Positions 48,312 to 58,449 of a DNA stretch of 64,000 nt are shown in pieces. Source of the stretch: Oceanisphaera avium (GTDB taxonomy: Bacteria > Pseudomonadota > Gammaproteobacteria > Enterobacterales > Aeromonadaceae); contig NZ_CP021376.1 of assembly GCF_002157875.1 (NCBI RefSeq), positions 496,001 to 560,000 on the forward strand, read 5' to 3'. Made by a program: the position numbers and the translations under genes. Position 1 is the stretch's first letter, and the number at the start of each line of letters is the position of its first letter. Below the pieces are notes generated by a model. That model searched no databases and was not told where the DNA came from. It saw nothing but the letters and a program-made list of their open reading frames with translations.

Positions 48312-48680
48312 TTAAAGCTTCCAGCTCGCAGGCTGGCTATTTAAAAACTTACTGTGGCAAAGGCTACAGCGTTGGCGACAGGGGTCTTGAAATAACAGCT
48401 CACGACTGAGCTCTACTTCGCAATCACTGCACAGGCCATAAAGGCCTAGTTGCTGTTGGCACAAAGCCGCATCTACTTTTTTTAATTGTTTAATATAAGG
48501 CTGCAGCTGCGGCCATGCATACAGCGCGCCTTGGTCGGCCCACTCGTCGGGAGATAAGAGGGTAAGCTGCCTTGCTAATTCACTATCTAACGCCTGCACA
48601 GCCTGCAAAAACGCTTGTCTTTGCTGGGACACTTCTGCTCCTAGGCGCTCTTCCAGTTGAGACTCTAGTATGCTGCTCAT
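48312..48680 (-). CDS. DksA/TraR-type zinc-finger protein
   Basis: This 122-residue protein has an N-terminal coiled-coil of about 70 residues (VSQQRQAFLQAVQALDSELA) and a C-terminal four-cysteine zinc finger, YGLCSDCEVELSRELLFQDP and CRQRCSLCHSKF. This is the TraR/DksA fold. The coiled-coil tip lacks an obvious Asp-Ala-Asp tip motif of true DksA, so direct control of RNA polymerase with ppGpp is uncertain. It may be cotranscribed with nothing; dusC lies upstream on the same strand, 68 bases away. Confidence 0.8.
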   Translation of the reverse strand: MSSILESQLEERLGAEVSQQRQAFLQAVQALDSELARQLTLLSPDEWADQGALYAWPQLQPYIKQLKKVDAALCQQQLGLYGLCSDCEVELSRELLFQDPCRQRCSLCHSKFLNSQPASWKL

Positions 48681-48748
48681 AATGTTCCCTATCAGCTAAA
48701 AAAGGACCTCATTATAGGCAGCCTTGGTGCATTGCAGCATGACGTACA

Positions 48749-49684
48749 TCAAAGAGCAGCCAGTGTGCGACGAATGTCGTCTGTGTGCGTTAGGGTGCGA
48801 ATTTCCCTAAAAAGCGTGTTAGCTTCGGGATATTGAATTTTTAAATAGCTTAACCACTGCTTAATACGATTAGGATAATATTCGCCTTTATCGCCGGCGA
48901 TTTCTTGAGAAGAGTAATCTAATAATAATGCCACCACCTCATACCAGTTCATGGGCGCGATATTATCTTTAATGGTGGCCGCTAAATTAGGCAGCGCTAG
49001 CGCACCGCGCCCGAGCATCACATCACTGCACTGACTTTGCGCTTTGGCTTGTTTGGCGTGCTCGCTATTCCAAATCTCACCGTTAATCACTACCGGTATG
49101 CTAAGTGCAGCGCGAATGTTAGCCACCATGGGCCAATACGCCGGCGGGCGATAACCGTCTTTTTTGCTGCGCGCATGTACGGCTAGCTCATTAATACCGG
49201 CCTCAGCCAAGGCTTGGCTATTTTCTAGGTAGCTTTCGCGGTCTTCTAAGCCTAAGCGAATTTTGGCACTCACCGGCAAGTGGGCGGGCACGGCATCGCG
49301 CACTGCCTTGCCAATGCGATATAATTGCTCGCTATCGGCTAACAAAGAGGCGCCGCCACGGCTTTTATTCACGGTTTTAGCGGGGCAACCAAAGTTAAGA
49401 TCAATGCCATTGGCGCCTAATTCACAAGCTTGAATGGCGTTTTCTGCCAGCCAGTGTTCATCTTGGCCCAGTAATTGAATGCGCACCGGCGTGCCATTAG
49501 GTGTGGTACAGCCGCTATGTAGCTCGGGACATAACCGATAAAATACCCGTGGCGGCAAGCGCATATCTACCACCCGAATAAACTCGGTGACACATAAGTC
49601 AAAGGGATTGATACGGGTAAGTAAATCACGCATTAGGTGATCTAATACCCCCTCCATGGGAGCTAAAATAAGGCGAGCCGTCAT
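48749..49684 (-). CDS. dusC: tRNA-dihydrouridine(16) synthase DusC
   Basis: This FMN enzyme reduces U16 of tRNAs. The 311 residues start with MTARLILAPMEGVLDHLMRD. It has the catalytic cysteine at C100 in DLNFGCPAKTVNKSRGGASL, the HARSKKDGYRPPAYW segment diagnostic of the DusC group, GEIWNSE, and MLGRGALALPNLA. It is followed by the zinc-finger gene on the same strand, and the two may be cotranscribed. Confidence 0.94.
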   Translation of the reverse strand: MTARLILAPMEGVLDHLMRDLLTRINPFDLCVTEFIRVVDMRLPPRVFYRLCPELHSGCTTPNGTPVRIQLLGQDEHWLAENAIQACELGANGIDLNFGCPAKTVNKSRGGASLLADSEQLYRIGKAVRDAVPAHLPVSAKIRLGLEDRESYLENSQALAEAGINELAVHARSKKDGYRPPAYWPMVANIRAALSIPVVINGEIWNSEHAKQAKAQSQCSDVMLGRGALALPNLAATIKDNIAPMNWYEVVALLLDYSSQEIAGDKGEYYPNRIKQWLSYLKIQYPEANTLFREIRTLTHTDDIRRTLAAL

Positions 49685-49924
49685 TAAAAAGAAGCAACCA
49701 AAAAAAGTGAGGGCGCGATTATAACAGATTAAGCGCCTTGGTTAGCATGAAGGGATATTAACTCTATCAGTGCGAGTAGTGGTCGCTTCGCTTCTTGCAA
49801 TAATGAGAGCTGACGCTGCCTTATGGTCAGCAATTTTTGTTATTATTTTAATCAGTGGTAGGTTTTTTATTTATAGCTGACTTCAGGCCAGAGTCATTCT
49901 ATCTCTCCCGTTGCTAGGTGCGCC

Positions 49925-51106
49925 ATGATAGAGCTTAAAACTAAATTATGGTGGCGCGCCACACTGGCATTAGGCTTAGGCTCCATGCTGGTATTTATCA
50001 ACTTATATATGGCTCAGCCCTTATTGCCACTCATGGCAAACAGCATGGCCGTTTCTCCCTTATCAGCCTCTTGGGTATTATCCATTGCCACACTGGGCTT
50101 AGCGCTAGGCTTATTATTTTGGGCAAGGGTGGCAGATAGTTGGGGTAGAAGGCCGGTAATGCTGGGCTGTTTACTGGCCTCTATTATATTAAGTTTACTT
50201 ATTTCACAACTTACTCACTTTACTCCTTTATTAGTGGCGCGCGGCATTCAAGGCTTTTTCTTGGCCGGCTTGCCAGCTACTGCCATTGCTTATATGAGCG
50301 AAGAGTTAACACCCAAAGCACTGGTAACCAGTATAGGTATCTATATTGCCGCCAATTCTTTGGGTGGCATAGCGGGCAGGGTATTAGGTGGCTTAGTAGC
50401 CCAGTGGGGAGGGCACTGGCAAAGCCCTTTTTTAGTACTAGGCATGGTGAGTGCGCTGTTGTGGTTAGGCGTATTAAAGTGGTTGCCCGCTTCACAATAC
50501 TTTTACGCCAGCGAAAAAGGACAAGGCGTAAGTGCGTTATTGCAGCACCTTAAAAACCCTCAATTGTGGCCTATTTATTTAATTGGCGGCCTAAACTTTA
50601 TGGTGTTTTTAAACCAATACAGTTATGTGGCTTTTTATTTATCGGCACCGCCCATTCAATTAGCCAGCAGTGCTTTAGGTTTATTATTTCTAACTTATTT
50701 AACCGGTACTTTAGCGTCCAGTGTGAGTGGTTGGCTAATCACTCGTTTTGGATTATGTCAGACTTTACTGGCGGCCATTGCGCTGTTTGCGATGGGTAAT
50801 TTAGGCTTATTACGCCCCACATTGCCCTTTATTTTAGTGACGCTCTTAATTGATAGCTTTGCTTTTTTCTTAGCCCATGCCTGTGCCAGTAGTTGGATTG
50901 GCCGCAGTGTCAATGAGCACCGCGCCTTAGCCTCTGCTTTATATTTGGTATTTTATTATTTAGGTGCCAGCCTTGGCGGCTTATATCTTTATCCCTTTTG
51001 GAACTGGCTGGGCTTAACGGGGGTGATGCTAGGTAGTTTATTGATATTAATAATCACGGCTGGCTTAACGCTGCGTTTATTGGTTAACCAAAGGACAGTG
51101 GTTTAA
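49925..51106 (+). CDS. MFS transporter, YnfM-like
   Basis: This 393-residue major facilitator protein has 12 predicted helices. The start is MIELKTKLWWRATLALGLG. The signature loop between helices 2 and 3 is ARVADSWGRRPVMLG, and a second arginine-rich loop follows helix 8. IYIAANSLGGIAGRVLGGLV resembles the YnfM/arabinose-efflux-like group. The substrate is unknown, and drug or metabolite efflux is only a family-level guess. It is divergent from dusC, with a 240-base gap. Confidence 0.82.
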   Translation: MIELKTKLWWRATLALGLGSMLVFINLYMAQPLLPLMANSMAVSPLSASWVLSIATLGLALGLLFWARVADSWGRRPVMLGCLLASIILSLLISQLTHFTPLLVARGIQGFFLAGLPATAIAYMSEELTPKALVTSIGIYIAANSLGGIAGRVLGGLVAQWGGHWQSPFLVLGMVSALLWLGVLKWLPASQYFYASEKGQGVSALLQHLKNPQLWPIYLIGGLNFMVFLNQYSYVAFYLSAPPIQLASSALGLLFLTYLTGTLASSVSGWLITRFGLCQTLLAAIALFAMGNLGLLRPTLPFILVTLLIDSFAFFLAHACASSWIGRSVNEHRALASALYLVFYYLGASLGGLYLYPFWNWLGLTGVMLGSLLILIITAGLTLRLLVNQRTVV

Positions 51107-51307
51107 ATGCTTGTGAGCTAGGGGTTAATAAAATTGTCCCGCGCTCAGTTAAAAATAATAATTAAAAAATTAAGCACGATTGAACCACGAGCTATACGAA
51201 AAAATAGCGATAATATGCACAAAAATAGGTAGATAAAGACTTATTTTTACTGAAGAAATAGTGTTTATAGCCTCTATTAAGCTCGCTAGATGCAGGGCGC
51301 TAATTGT

Positions 51308-51847
51308 TTAAGCAAAATAATCTGTAGGGACGGGGACCACTTGTTGCAGAGCAATTTCTATCGCTATGGTGTCGGCTAAGCTTTGGCAATGAAATTTAAT
51401 TTGATAAGGCGCTAGAGATAAAGTGAGCTCGGGATGAGAGCTATGGAGTGCACTGCAATTAAAAGGCACCCAAGGGTAGTCGAGTAGTAATTGCTCAAGG
51501 CTTAGTACTACTATTTCTCCATGCTCAAGACCGGCAAGATGCCGTTTCCCCGCTTTTGGAGCAGCAAGCTCTAGACACCTTATAGGGCCAAAGGCACTGG
51601 GAATGGCGTGGTGTAAGCGATAAGTAATAATAGGGCGTTGACCTATCATGCCCTCTACTAATACTTCGCCAAACATCATTAACCGTGCTCTTAGTTCTAA
51701 ATATTCTTGAGTTGTCGCTGCCCGGTAACAAATGTGATCCATAGGACCTAGGCGTAGCGAAAGGCCATGTTCTAGCATGCCTTGTTCAAGATGGCCTAAA
51801 AAAGGCGCCAGCTTACCCAGCACCTCTTCTATGTTGCTAGCTACCAT
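51308..51847 (-). CDS. YecM-like VOC-fold protein
   Basis: This 179-residue protein of the YecM family (vicinal-oxygen-chelate-like fold) contains LGPMDHICYRAATTQEYLEL, RPIITYRLHHAIP and CLELAAPKAGKRHLAGLEHGE, giving conserved His and Glu residues that could bind a metal. Function is unknown. Its start overlaps the stop of the preceding gene by 7 bases (ATGGTAG), so it is translationally coupled to the coiled-coil protein upstream. Confidence 0.8.
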   Translation of the reverse strand: MVASNIEEVLGKLAPFLGHLEQGMLEHGLSLRLGPMDHICYRAATTQEYLELRARLMMFGEVLVEGMIGQRPIITYRLHHAIPSAFGPIRCLELAAPKAGKRHLAGLEHGEIVVLSLEQLLLDYPWVPFNCSALHSSHPELTLSLAPYQIKFHCQSLADTIAIEIALQQVVPVPTDYFA

Positions 51848-52605
51848 TTTTTCTTAGGTTCAAACAGCTGATCCAACTCTGATTTTTCATTTTCTTCTTC
51901 GCGCGCTAATTGTTCTTGCTCTACTTTTTTTAGCTTAGAAGTGAGCTCGGCTAATTTGGTTTGCATGCTATTTTCTATGCTTTTTAGCTGTTCGTCTTTG
52001 TCTGGAATTTGCTCAAGGACGTTTAGGCCTTTTTTAAGCATTTGGCGCGCGGTGTGGTTATCTTTATTGGCCATGGCTAAGCCGGAGCGCTTTGCTAAGT
52101 TAATTAAATTAATTTTTAAGCGAATATGCTCAAGGCGCCGGTCTTCTGCCACAAAAGTGGCATTCCCCAGCTTACCCCTACTGTGCTCGCCACGGATCAC
52201 TAAGCGCAATCGTTTAATAATTTGTAACATTTGAATGGCGTGCTGATCCGACTCTGGCGCTTTAAGCGTGGCTTGTTCTTTTTGATAATTATCTTTTACT
52301 TGCTGCAGCTGATGTTCAATGCTGGTAATGCGACTTTTAATTTGGCTGTTTTTTGGCTCTTGGCGCAGCATTTCTTGCAAACTATGCAAAATTCGTTGAT
52401 ACAGCGCATGCACTAGCGCTTGGCTATAAGGCAAGTTGCCTGCGTTTTGCAGTAACTCTTCGGTCTCATTAATGATATTTTTATGCTTAAACAAGGCATT
52501 ACGTTTTTCTGCTTCTTGTTTTTGCCAATATTGCTGCACAATATTGTAAATAATCACCAGAAACAGCAGGGCGCCTATGGCTATGAGGATCAGGGTTAGC
52601 GTCAT
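51841..52605 (-). CDS. Membrane-anchored coiled-coil protein, unknown function
   Basis: I do not recognise this 254-residue protein well. Residues about 4-22 (LTLILIAIGALLFLVIIYNI) form an N-terminal membrane helix; the rest is charged and helical, with likely coiled-coil at 75-115 and 205-240 (SIENSMQTKLAELTSKLKKV). No catalytic motif is visible. It is the first gene of a two-gene unit with the yecM-like gene and divergent from cysB. A structural or scaffolding role is the cautious guess. Confidence 0.75.
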   Translation of the reverse strand: MTLTLILIAIGALLFLVIIYNIVQQYWQKQEAEKRNALFKHKNIINETEELLQNAGNLPYSQALVHALYQRILHSLQEMLRQEPKNSQIKSRITSIEHQLQQVKDNYQKEQATLKAPESDQHAIQMLQIIKRLRLVIRGEHSRGKLGNATFVAEDRRLEHIRLKINLINLAKRSGLAMANKDNHTARQMLKKGLNVLEQIPDKDEQLKSIENSMQTKLAELTSKLKKVEQEQLAREEENEKSELDQLFEPKKKW

Positions 52606-52722
52606 ATAAGGGCGACTCAGTTGGAGTGAAAGATAAAAAATAAATGTTACCCCAGACGCGGGTCTTTAGCTAATTTGCAGAGCATTAAATGCTCATTTCT
52701 TGATCTTACCCCCATGTCTCAT

Positions 52723-52737
52723 ATAACTTATAGTTAT
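52723..52737 (+). promoter_or_regulatory. Inverted repeat upstream of cysB
   Basis: ATAACT-TAT-AGTTAT, a perfect 6-bp inverted repeat, 77-91 bases before the cysB ATG. It is a candidate autoregulatory operator, since CysB-type regulators bind AT-rich repeats near their own promoters. Confidence 0.45.
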
Positions 52738-52753
52738 TACGGACTCGCCCTGA

Positions 52754-53788
<1,035 letters not shown>

Positions 53789-53796
53789 CAGAGCGC

Positions 53797-53889
53797 AGCC
53801 GTACGTTTAACCTGGTACGCCGTAAGTTAAAGAGAAGAACAGCCCTCTTTTTGCCTACAGCGTGTGGCATAAAACGTACGGCTTTTTTT
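53797..53889. terminator. Long-loop bidirectional terminator, cysB/gloA
   Basis: AGCCGTACGTTT (53797-53808) and AAACGTACGGCT (53872-53883) are perfect 12-base arms separated by 63 bases, followed by T7. It lies between convergent genes; the gloA stop codon overlaps its right end. The loop is unusually long for an intrinsic terminator. Confidence 0.65.
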
Positions 53890-54295
53890 ATTCTCCTAAG
53901 CCTTTACCGGCATCGGCTTTAGCGATCAGCTCAATTTTATAGCCGTCTGGATCTTCTACAAAGGCAATCACAGTACTGCCGCCCTTCACTGGGCCTGGCT
54001 CACGCACGACTTTGCCGCCGGCGGCGCGGATTTGTTCACACATGGCGTAAATATCGTCGGCTTCAATAGCGATATGGCCATAAGCGGTGCCTTGATCGTA
54101 GCTGTCGGTATCCCAGTTATAGGTGAGCTCTAATACCGCTTCATCTTCTTCTTTGCCATAGCCAACAAAGGCGAGCGTATATTGGTACTCCGCATTTTCG
54201 CTGGTGCGTAATAATTTCATACCCATAACGTCGGTATAAAAAGCAATCGATTTATCAAGGTGACCTACGCGCAACATAGTGTGCAAAATTCGCAT
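53888..54295 (-). CDS. gloA: Lactoylglutathione lyase (glyoxalase I)
   Basis: It converts the methylglyoxal-glutathione hemithioacetal to S-lactoylglutathione. The 135 residues equal E. coli GloA. Metal ligands are visible in [16 protein letters not shown] (His5), [13 protein letters not shown] (Glu), [12 protein letters not shown] (His) and [13 protein letters not shown] (Glu). The start MRILHTM at 54295 after AAGGAAG is chosen over the upstream frame start at 54322. It is probably a nickel enzyme, as in other proteobacteria of this type (family knowledge). Confidence 0.96.
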   Translation of the reverse strand: MRILHTMLRVGHLDKSIAFYTDVMGMKLLRTSENAEYQYTLAFVGYGKEEDEAVLELTYNWDTDSYDQGTAYGHIAIEADDIYAMCEQIRAAGGKVVREPGPVKGGSTVIAFVEDPDGYKIELIAKADAGKGLGE

Positions 54296-54566
54296 ACTTA
54301 ATCTTCCTTTTAAAATGAACAACTAAATTCGGATAACAAGGCTTATTTTCTTAAGCATTGAGCATGGCATCGCCAGTATAGCATTTTGAGCTGCGACAGA
54401 ATAAGTCCGAGTTGTTATACAGATGTTGGCAATATGTTTTTAGCTAGGGTAGTCTTATTCATGCCGTCAGTAACAAGAAGCATTAAATAATTAATTATTC
54501 TTGTTGGCATTTATTATAAACACTTTTCATCTGAAACTATGTGTAACCTAACCTGAGGATCTTATT

Positions 54567-54773
54567 ATGAATTGGGATATTGCAGAAGGTAATTGGAAAC
54601 AATTTAAAGGTAAGGTAAAAACACAGTGGGGCAAATTAACTGACGACCAGCTGGATCAAATTTCAGGCAAGCGCCAAGAATTATCAGGGCGTATTCAAGA
54701 AGCCTACGGCGTAAGTAAAGACGAAGCTGAAAAACAAATTAAAGAGTTTGAAGACCGTAATCGCGATTTGTAA
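54567..54773 (+). CDS. CsbD-like stress protein
   Basis: This 68-residue protein, MNWDIAEGNWKQFKGKVKTQ followed by WGKLTDDQLDQISGKR and ending EFEDRNRDL, is a clear CsbD/YjbJ family member: abundant, highly charged, helical and often induced by general stress. Function at the molecular level is unknown. GAGGATC precedes ATG 54567. It is monocistronic with a strong terminator. Confidence 0.92.
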   Translation: MNWDIAEGNWKQFKGKVKTQWGKLTDDQLDQISGKRQELSGRIQEAYGVSKDEAEKQIKEFEDRNRDL

Positions 54774-54817
54774 TTAAGCGATACCGCGCGTGATATTCTT
54801 TTAAATACGAGCGAATA

Positions 54818-54853
54818 AACACCCCAGTGCTGCAAAGTACTGGGGTGTTTTTA
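54818..54853 (+). terminator. csbD terminator
   Basis: AACACCCCAGT and ACTGGGGTGTT then TTTTA. Confidence 0.92.
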
Positions 54854-54910
54854 TTTATGCCGCCATCCTAGCTTACATCAGGCTCTTGTGTTAGGGCTTA
54901 GTGCTAACAG

Positions 54911-55405
54911 CGAGATACCGAGGCAAGCTCGGTATGACGACAAGAGCGGTGTTTTTTGTTGCTGCCGTCATCCTGACGAACGTCAGGATCTGCTTTTAGG
55001 GCTTAAGTATTAATGCGAGATACCGAGGCAAGCTCGGTATGACGACAAGAGCGGTGTTTTTTGTTGAGTCCGTCATCATGGCGCACGTCAGGATCTGCTT
55101 TTAGGCTTTAGTGCTAACAGCGAGATACCAAGGCAAGCTCGGTATGACGACAAGAGCGGTGTTTTTTGTTGAGTCCGTCATCATGGCGAACGTCAGGATC
55201 TGCTTTTAAGGATTATTGCTAATAGCAAGCTACCAAGGCAAGCTCGGTATGACGACAAGAGCGGTGTTTTTTGTTGCTGCCGTCATCCTGACGAACGTCA
55301 GGATCTGCTTTTAAGGATTATTGCTAATAGCAAGCTACCGAGGCCAGCTCGGTACGACGACAAAAGTGGTGTTTTTTGTTGGGGCCGTCGTCCTGACGGT
55401 AAGAG
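54911..55405. repeat. Five-unit 105-bp array of P1/P2-type hairpins
   Basis: P1-type hairpins (ATACCGAG-GCAAG-CTCGGTAT) start at 54915, 55020, 55125, 55230 and 55335, an exact 105-bp period. Between them lie P2-type hairpins (ATCCTGAC-GAAC-GTCAGGAT, some with ATCATGGC left arms). The linkers GACAAGAGCGGTGTTTTTTGTT and CTTTTAGGGCTTAAGTATTA differ completely from those in the first array. The last unit is broken after TCCTGACGG. No open frame or transposase is seen. It sits between the csbD terminator and the end of nth. Confidence 0.93.
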
Positions 55406-55424
55406 TGGTTTTTACCGTCTGTTA

Positions 55425-56060
55425 TTAAATTTCTGTTTTTTCTTTAAATTCGCATAAGTCTTCGATAATACAAGAGCCACAACGAGGTTTGCGGGCAATG
55501 CAGGTGTAGCGGCCATGTAAAATAAACCAATGATGGACATCGAGCTTAAACTCAGCCGGTACCCACTTTAATAAGCCTTGTTCAACCTGATCGACGGTTT
55601 TACCTTTAGCAAAGCCGGTGCGATTAGCCACTCTAAATATATGAGTATCTACGGCAATGGTAGGCCAGCCAAAGGCGGTATTAAGCACCACGTTTGCTGT
55701 TTTTCTGCCAACACCGGGCAATGCTTCTAATGCTTCACGGCTTTCTGGTACCACACTGTTATGTAGCTCAACTAACATGGCGCAGGTTTTAATGACATTA
55801 ACCGCTTTAGTATTAAATAAGCCAATGGTTTTAATGTGCTCTTTTACACCATCCACACCCAAAGCTAGCATGGCTGCGGGTGTAGGGCCGGCGGCAAATA
55901 AACCTATGGTGGCTTTATTTACACTAACATCGGTCGCTTGTGCCGAGAGCAAAACCGCAATCAATAACTCAAACGGATTAGCAAAATTAAGCTCAGTAGT
56001 GGGGTTAGGATTATTTTCTCGCAGCCGCTCTAAAATTTGGCGCCGCTTATCTTTATTCAT
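55425..56060 (-). CDS. nth: Endonuclease III
   Basis: This DNA glycosylase/AP lyase removes oxidised pyrimidines. The 211 residues equal E. coli Nth. The helix-hairpin-helix is LPGVGRKTANVV with catalytic K120, followed by D138 in AVDTHIFRVANR. The [4Fe-4S] cysteines C187, C194, C197 and C203 sit in YTCIARKPRCGSCIIEDLCEF. All key residues have E. coli numbering. It is the last gene of the rsx operon, 15 bases after rsxE. Confidence 0.97.
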   Translation of the reverse strand: MNKDKRRQILERLRENNPNPTTELNFANPFELLIAVLLSAQATDVSVNKATIGLFAAGPTPAAMLALGVDGVKEHIKTIGLFNTKAVNVIKTCAMLVELHNSVVPESREALEALPGVGRKTANVVLNTAFGWPTIAVDTHIFRVANRTGFAKGKTVDQVEQGLLKWVPAEFKLDVHHWFILHGRYTCIARKPRCGSCIIEDLCEFKEKTEI

Positions 56061-56075
56061 AATGTAGCTTCTACT

Positions 56076-56771
56076 TTATAAAGAGGTAACGCGTGCTCGG
56101 GTGACTTCAGTTTTAGCTGGGGGCGCTACTTTAGCAGCTAATTTAGTGTCTAGCCAGTTTTTGCTGGCCACTAATAACCCTAGGCCAATAAAGGCGCCGG
56201 GTGGCAAAATGGCCAGTAAAAAGCCATTATCTAAATGCAAAATATCCATACGTAGCACAGTGGCCCACTCGCCTAGTAATAATTCGGCACCATCAAATAG
56301 GGTACCTTGGCCTAAAAGCTCGCGAAGGCCACCTAATACTAATAATACACAGGTAAAACCTAGGCCCATCATTAAGCCATCCAGTGCCGCTAAGGGGGCG
56401 CTATTTTTAGAGGCAAAAGCCTCGGCTCGGCCAATAATGACGCAATTGGTCACAATAAGCGGAATAAAAATCCCCAGTGATTGATATACGCCGTAAGTAT
56501 AAGCGTTCATAAGTAACTGTACGCAGGTAACGAGGCTGGCAATAATCATGACATAAATGGGAATACGTATTTCATTCGGCACCCATTTTCGCACCAACGA
56601 TACGCTGGTATTAGAGCACACTAATACTAATAGCGTCGCCAATCCTAACCCCATGGCGTTGGTCACGGTACTGGTAACGGCCAACACTGGGCACAAGCCT
56701 AAAATTTGTACTAGCGCTGGGTTATTGCTCCACAGCCCTTGGCGCATGAGGTCTTTATATTGTTCGTTCAT
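56076..56771 (-). CDS. rsxE: Electron transport complex subunit RsxE
   Basis: This integral membrane subunit of the Rsx/Rnf electron transport complex, together with RsxA, forms the membrane core. There are 231 residues from [24 protein letters not shown] precedes this ATG, and it overlaps the rsxG stop by ATGA. Six helices are predicted; [21 protein letters not shown] holds the conserved cysteine region near helix 1, and [18 protein letters not shown] holds the second, the half-cluster found in RsxA/E. Confidence 0.95.
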   Translation of the reverse strand: MNEQYKDLMRQGLWSNNPALVQILGLCPVLAVTSTVTNAMGLGLATLLVLVCSNTSVSLVRKWVPNEIRIPIYVMIIASLVTCVQLLMNAYTYGVYQSLGIFIPLIVTNCVIIGRAEAFASKNSAPLAALDGLMMGLGFTCVLLVLGGLRELLGQGTLFDGAELLLGEWATVLRMDILHLDNGFLLAILPPGAFIGLGLLVASKNWLDTKLAAKVAPPAKTEVTRARVTSL

Positions 56772-57400
56772 AAACTGTCTCCACAAGCTGGCGCTTGGGT
56801 TAAGAGTTCGGGATGTTGTTGCACTAATAACAACACTTTACGCACCGCTTTTACTACCGCTCTGGGAGTAATAGTCGCGCCGGTAAAAGCATCAAACTGA
56901 CCGCCGTCGTTACGCACCGCCCAGCGGGTATCTTTTTCATCGGTCATGGACTTACCATTAAAGCTTAAAATCCACGGTGAGCGTTTAAGCTCAATTTTAT
57001 CACCAAGCCCTGGCGTTTCATTATGCGTGAGTACGCGTACGCCATTAAGAGTGCCATCGGTTTTGACACCCACAATTAACTTAATATCGCCGCTATAGCC
57101 ATCAGGCGCTATGGCTTCAATTGCATAGCCTTGAGCTTCGCCGCCCTTAACTGCGGTAAAAACCGGCAGTGCTTGTTTGCTGCCCAAAAACTGTGGGTTA
57201 GTGACCATCACACAGTGGGCGAATAAGGGCTCATCATGGTTGCTTTCTGGCAAGAGCTCATCCAACACCCGCAGTAATTGCGCCTGCTCTTGCTCTATAA
57301 TGGTGCCTTGCGTTAAGCGGTGCGTGAGAGCGACCACCGCCGTGCACACCAGCGCAAAGATGGCGAGCGTGAGGGCATTTTTACGCATCATCTCTAGCAT
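56768..57400 (-). CDS. rsxG: Electron transport complex subunit RsxG
   Basis: This periplasmic FMN-carrying subunit of the Rsx/Rnf complex has 210 residues with one N-terminal helix (about 8-28). The covalent FMN site is [14 protein letters not shown] (TGAT 173-176). [19 protein letters not shown] is also conserved. The start overlaps the rsxD stop (TAATG) and the end overlaps rsxE by 4 bases, so the operon is tightly coupled. Confidence 0.95.
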   Translation of the reverse strand: MLEMMRKNALTLAIFALVCTAVVALTHRLTQGTIIEQEQAQLLRVLDELLPESNHDEPLFAHCVMVTNPQFLGSKQALPVFTAVKGGEAQGYAIEAIAPDGYSGDIKLIVGVKTDGTLNGVRVLTHNETPGLGDKIELKRSPWILSFNGKSMTDEKDTRWAVRNDGGQFDAFTGATITPRAVVKAVRKVLLLVQQHPELLTQAPACGDSL

Positions 57401-58449
57401 TAGCGCGCGGCTCCATAGGTAGTGGGTTTAGTCAGCGCATCAATCATGGGCACACAAAGGTTGGCTAACAGCACGGCAAAAGCGATGGCATCGGGATAAC
57501 CACCAAAAGTGCGAATAAGATAAATTAATAAGCCAATTAAAGCGCCATACACTAAGCGGCCTTTAAATGTAGTGGCGGCAGAGACTGGGTCGGTGGCAAT
57601 AAAAAATGCCCCCAACATAGTGGCTCCCGATAACAAGTGCAGCGTAGGGCCAGCAGTCCCATCGGGGGCCATTAAAAAGCCCACTAAACTGGCTACAAAT
57701 AGGCTTAATAAGATAGCTAGCGGAATTGTCCAGCTGATCAGGCGCAGTCTTAGCATAAGCAAGCCACCGGCTAAGTAAGCCAAGTTAACCCACTGCCAAC
57801 CCATGCCCGCCAGGCCGGCAAAAATCGGATTGGCTAAGATTTCATTGGCGGTATTACCTTGGGTAAAGCCAGTTTTTAGGGTGTCGAGCGGAGTGGCTAA
57901 GGTAGTGCCATCGGCCAGCTCTCGTAACTGATGAGGACTAAAGCCATCGAGCGTAAAACCGGTGAAAATAGCGGATACACTATCGGCCATACTTACCGGG
58001 TAAGGTTGTAACTCCAGCGGCGGTAACCAGCTCGTCATTTGTACTGGGAAAGACACTAACAGTAAGACATAAGCGACCATAGCAGGGTTAAATAAATTTT
58101 GACCTATGCCGCCATAAAGCTGTTTTGCCACAATAATGGCAAAGCCGGTACCAATCACCACCAACCACCAAGGAGCTAGTGGCGGTACTGCAATGCCAAT
58201 TAATAAAGCACTTAACAGCGCTGAATTATCGGTAAGCGGATGCAAGCTTCGCGCGCGCAGTTTTAACACTAAGGCTTCTGCGCCATAGGCGGTGAGCACA
58301 GCTAATAAGATTTGCACTAAGCTGCCTGAGCCAAAAAACCACCACTGCGCAGCGATACCTGGCAATAAGCAATAACACACGCGGCGCATCAGCGTGGGCG
58401 TATCTAAAGGAATACGATCGTGTGGGGAGCTGCTAACTGTAAACGCCAT
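57400..58449 (-). CDS. rsxD: Electron transport complex subunit RsxD
   Basis: This membrane subunit of the Rsx/Rnf complex has 349 residues and about 9-10 helices. YGGIGQNLFNPAMVAYVLLL is conserved, and the covalent FMN threonine region is ADGTTLATPLDTL at about 180-192, where the usual S/T-GAT reads TLAT. A second LLSGATMLGAFFIATDPVSA segment follows at about 272-291. It is related to NqrB. It overlaps rsxC and rsxG by a base or so on each side. Confidence 0.95.
   Translation of the reverse strand: MAFTVSSSPHDRIPLDTPTLMRRVCYCLLPGIAAQWWFFGSGSLVQILLAVLTAYGAEALVLKLRARSLHPLTDNSALLSALLIGIAVPPLAPWWLVVIGTGFAIIVAKQLYGGIGQNLFNPAMVAYVLLLVSFPVQMTSWLPPLELQPYPVSMADSVSAIFTGFTLDGFSPHQLRELADGTTLATPLDTLKTGFTQGNTANEILANPIFAGLAGMGWQWVNLAYLAGGLLMLRLRLISWTIPLAILLSLFVASLVGFLMAPDGTAGPTLHLLSGATMLGAFFIATDPVSAATTFKGRLVYGALIGLLIYLIRTFGGYPDAIAFAVLLANLCVPMIDALTKPTTYGAAR

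Noticed and set aside
54911-55405. CRISPR array
   Set aside because: The whole 105-bp unit is repeated, linkers included; there are no variable spacers.
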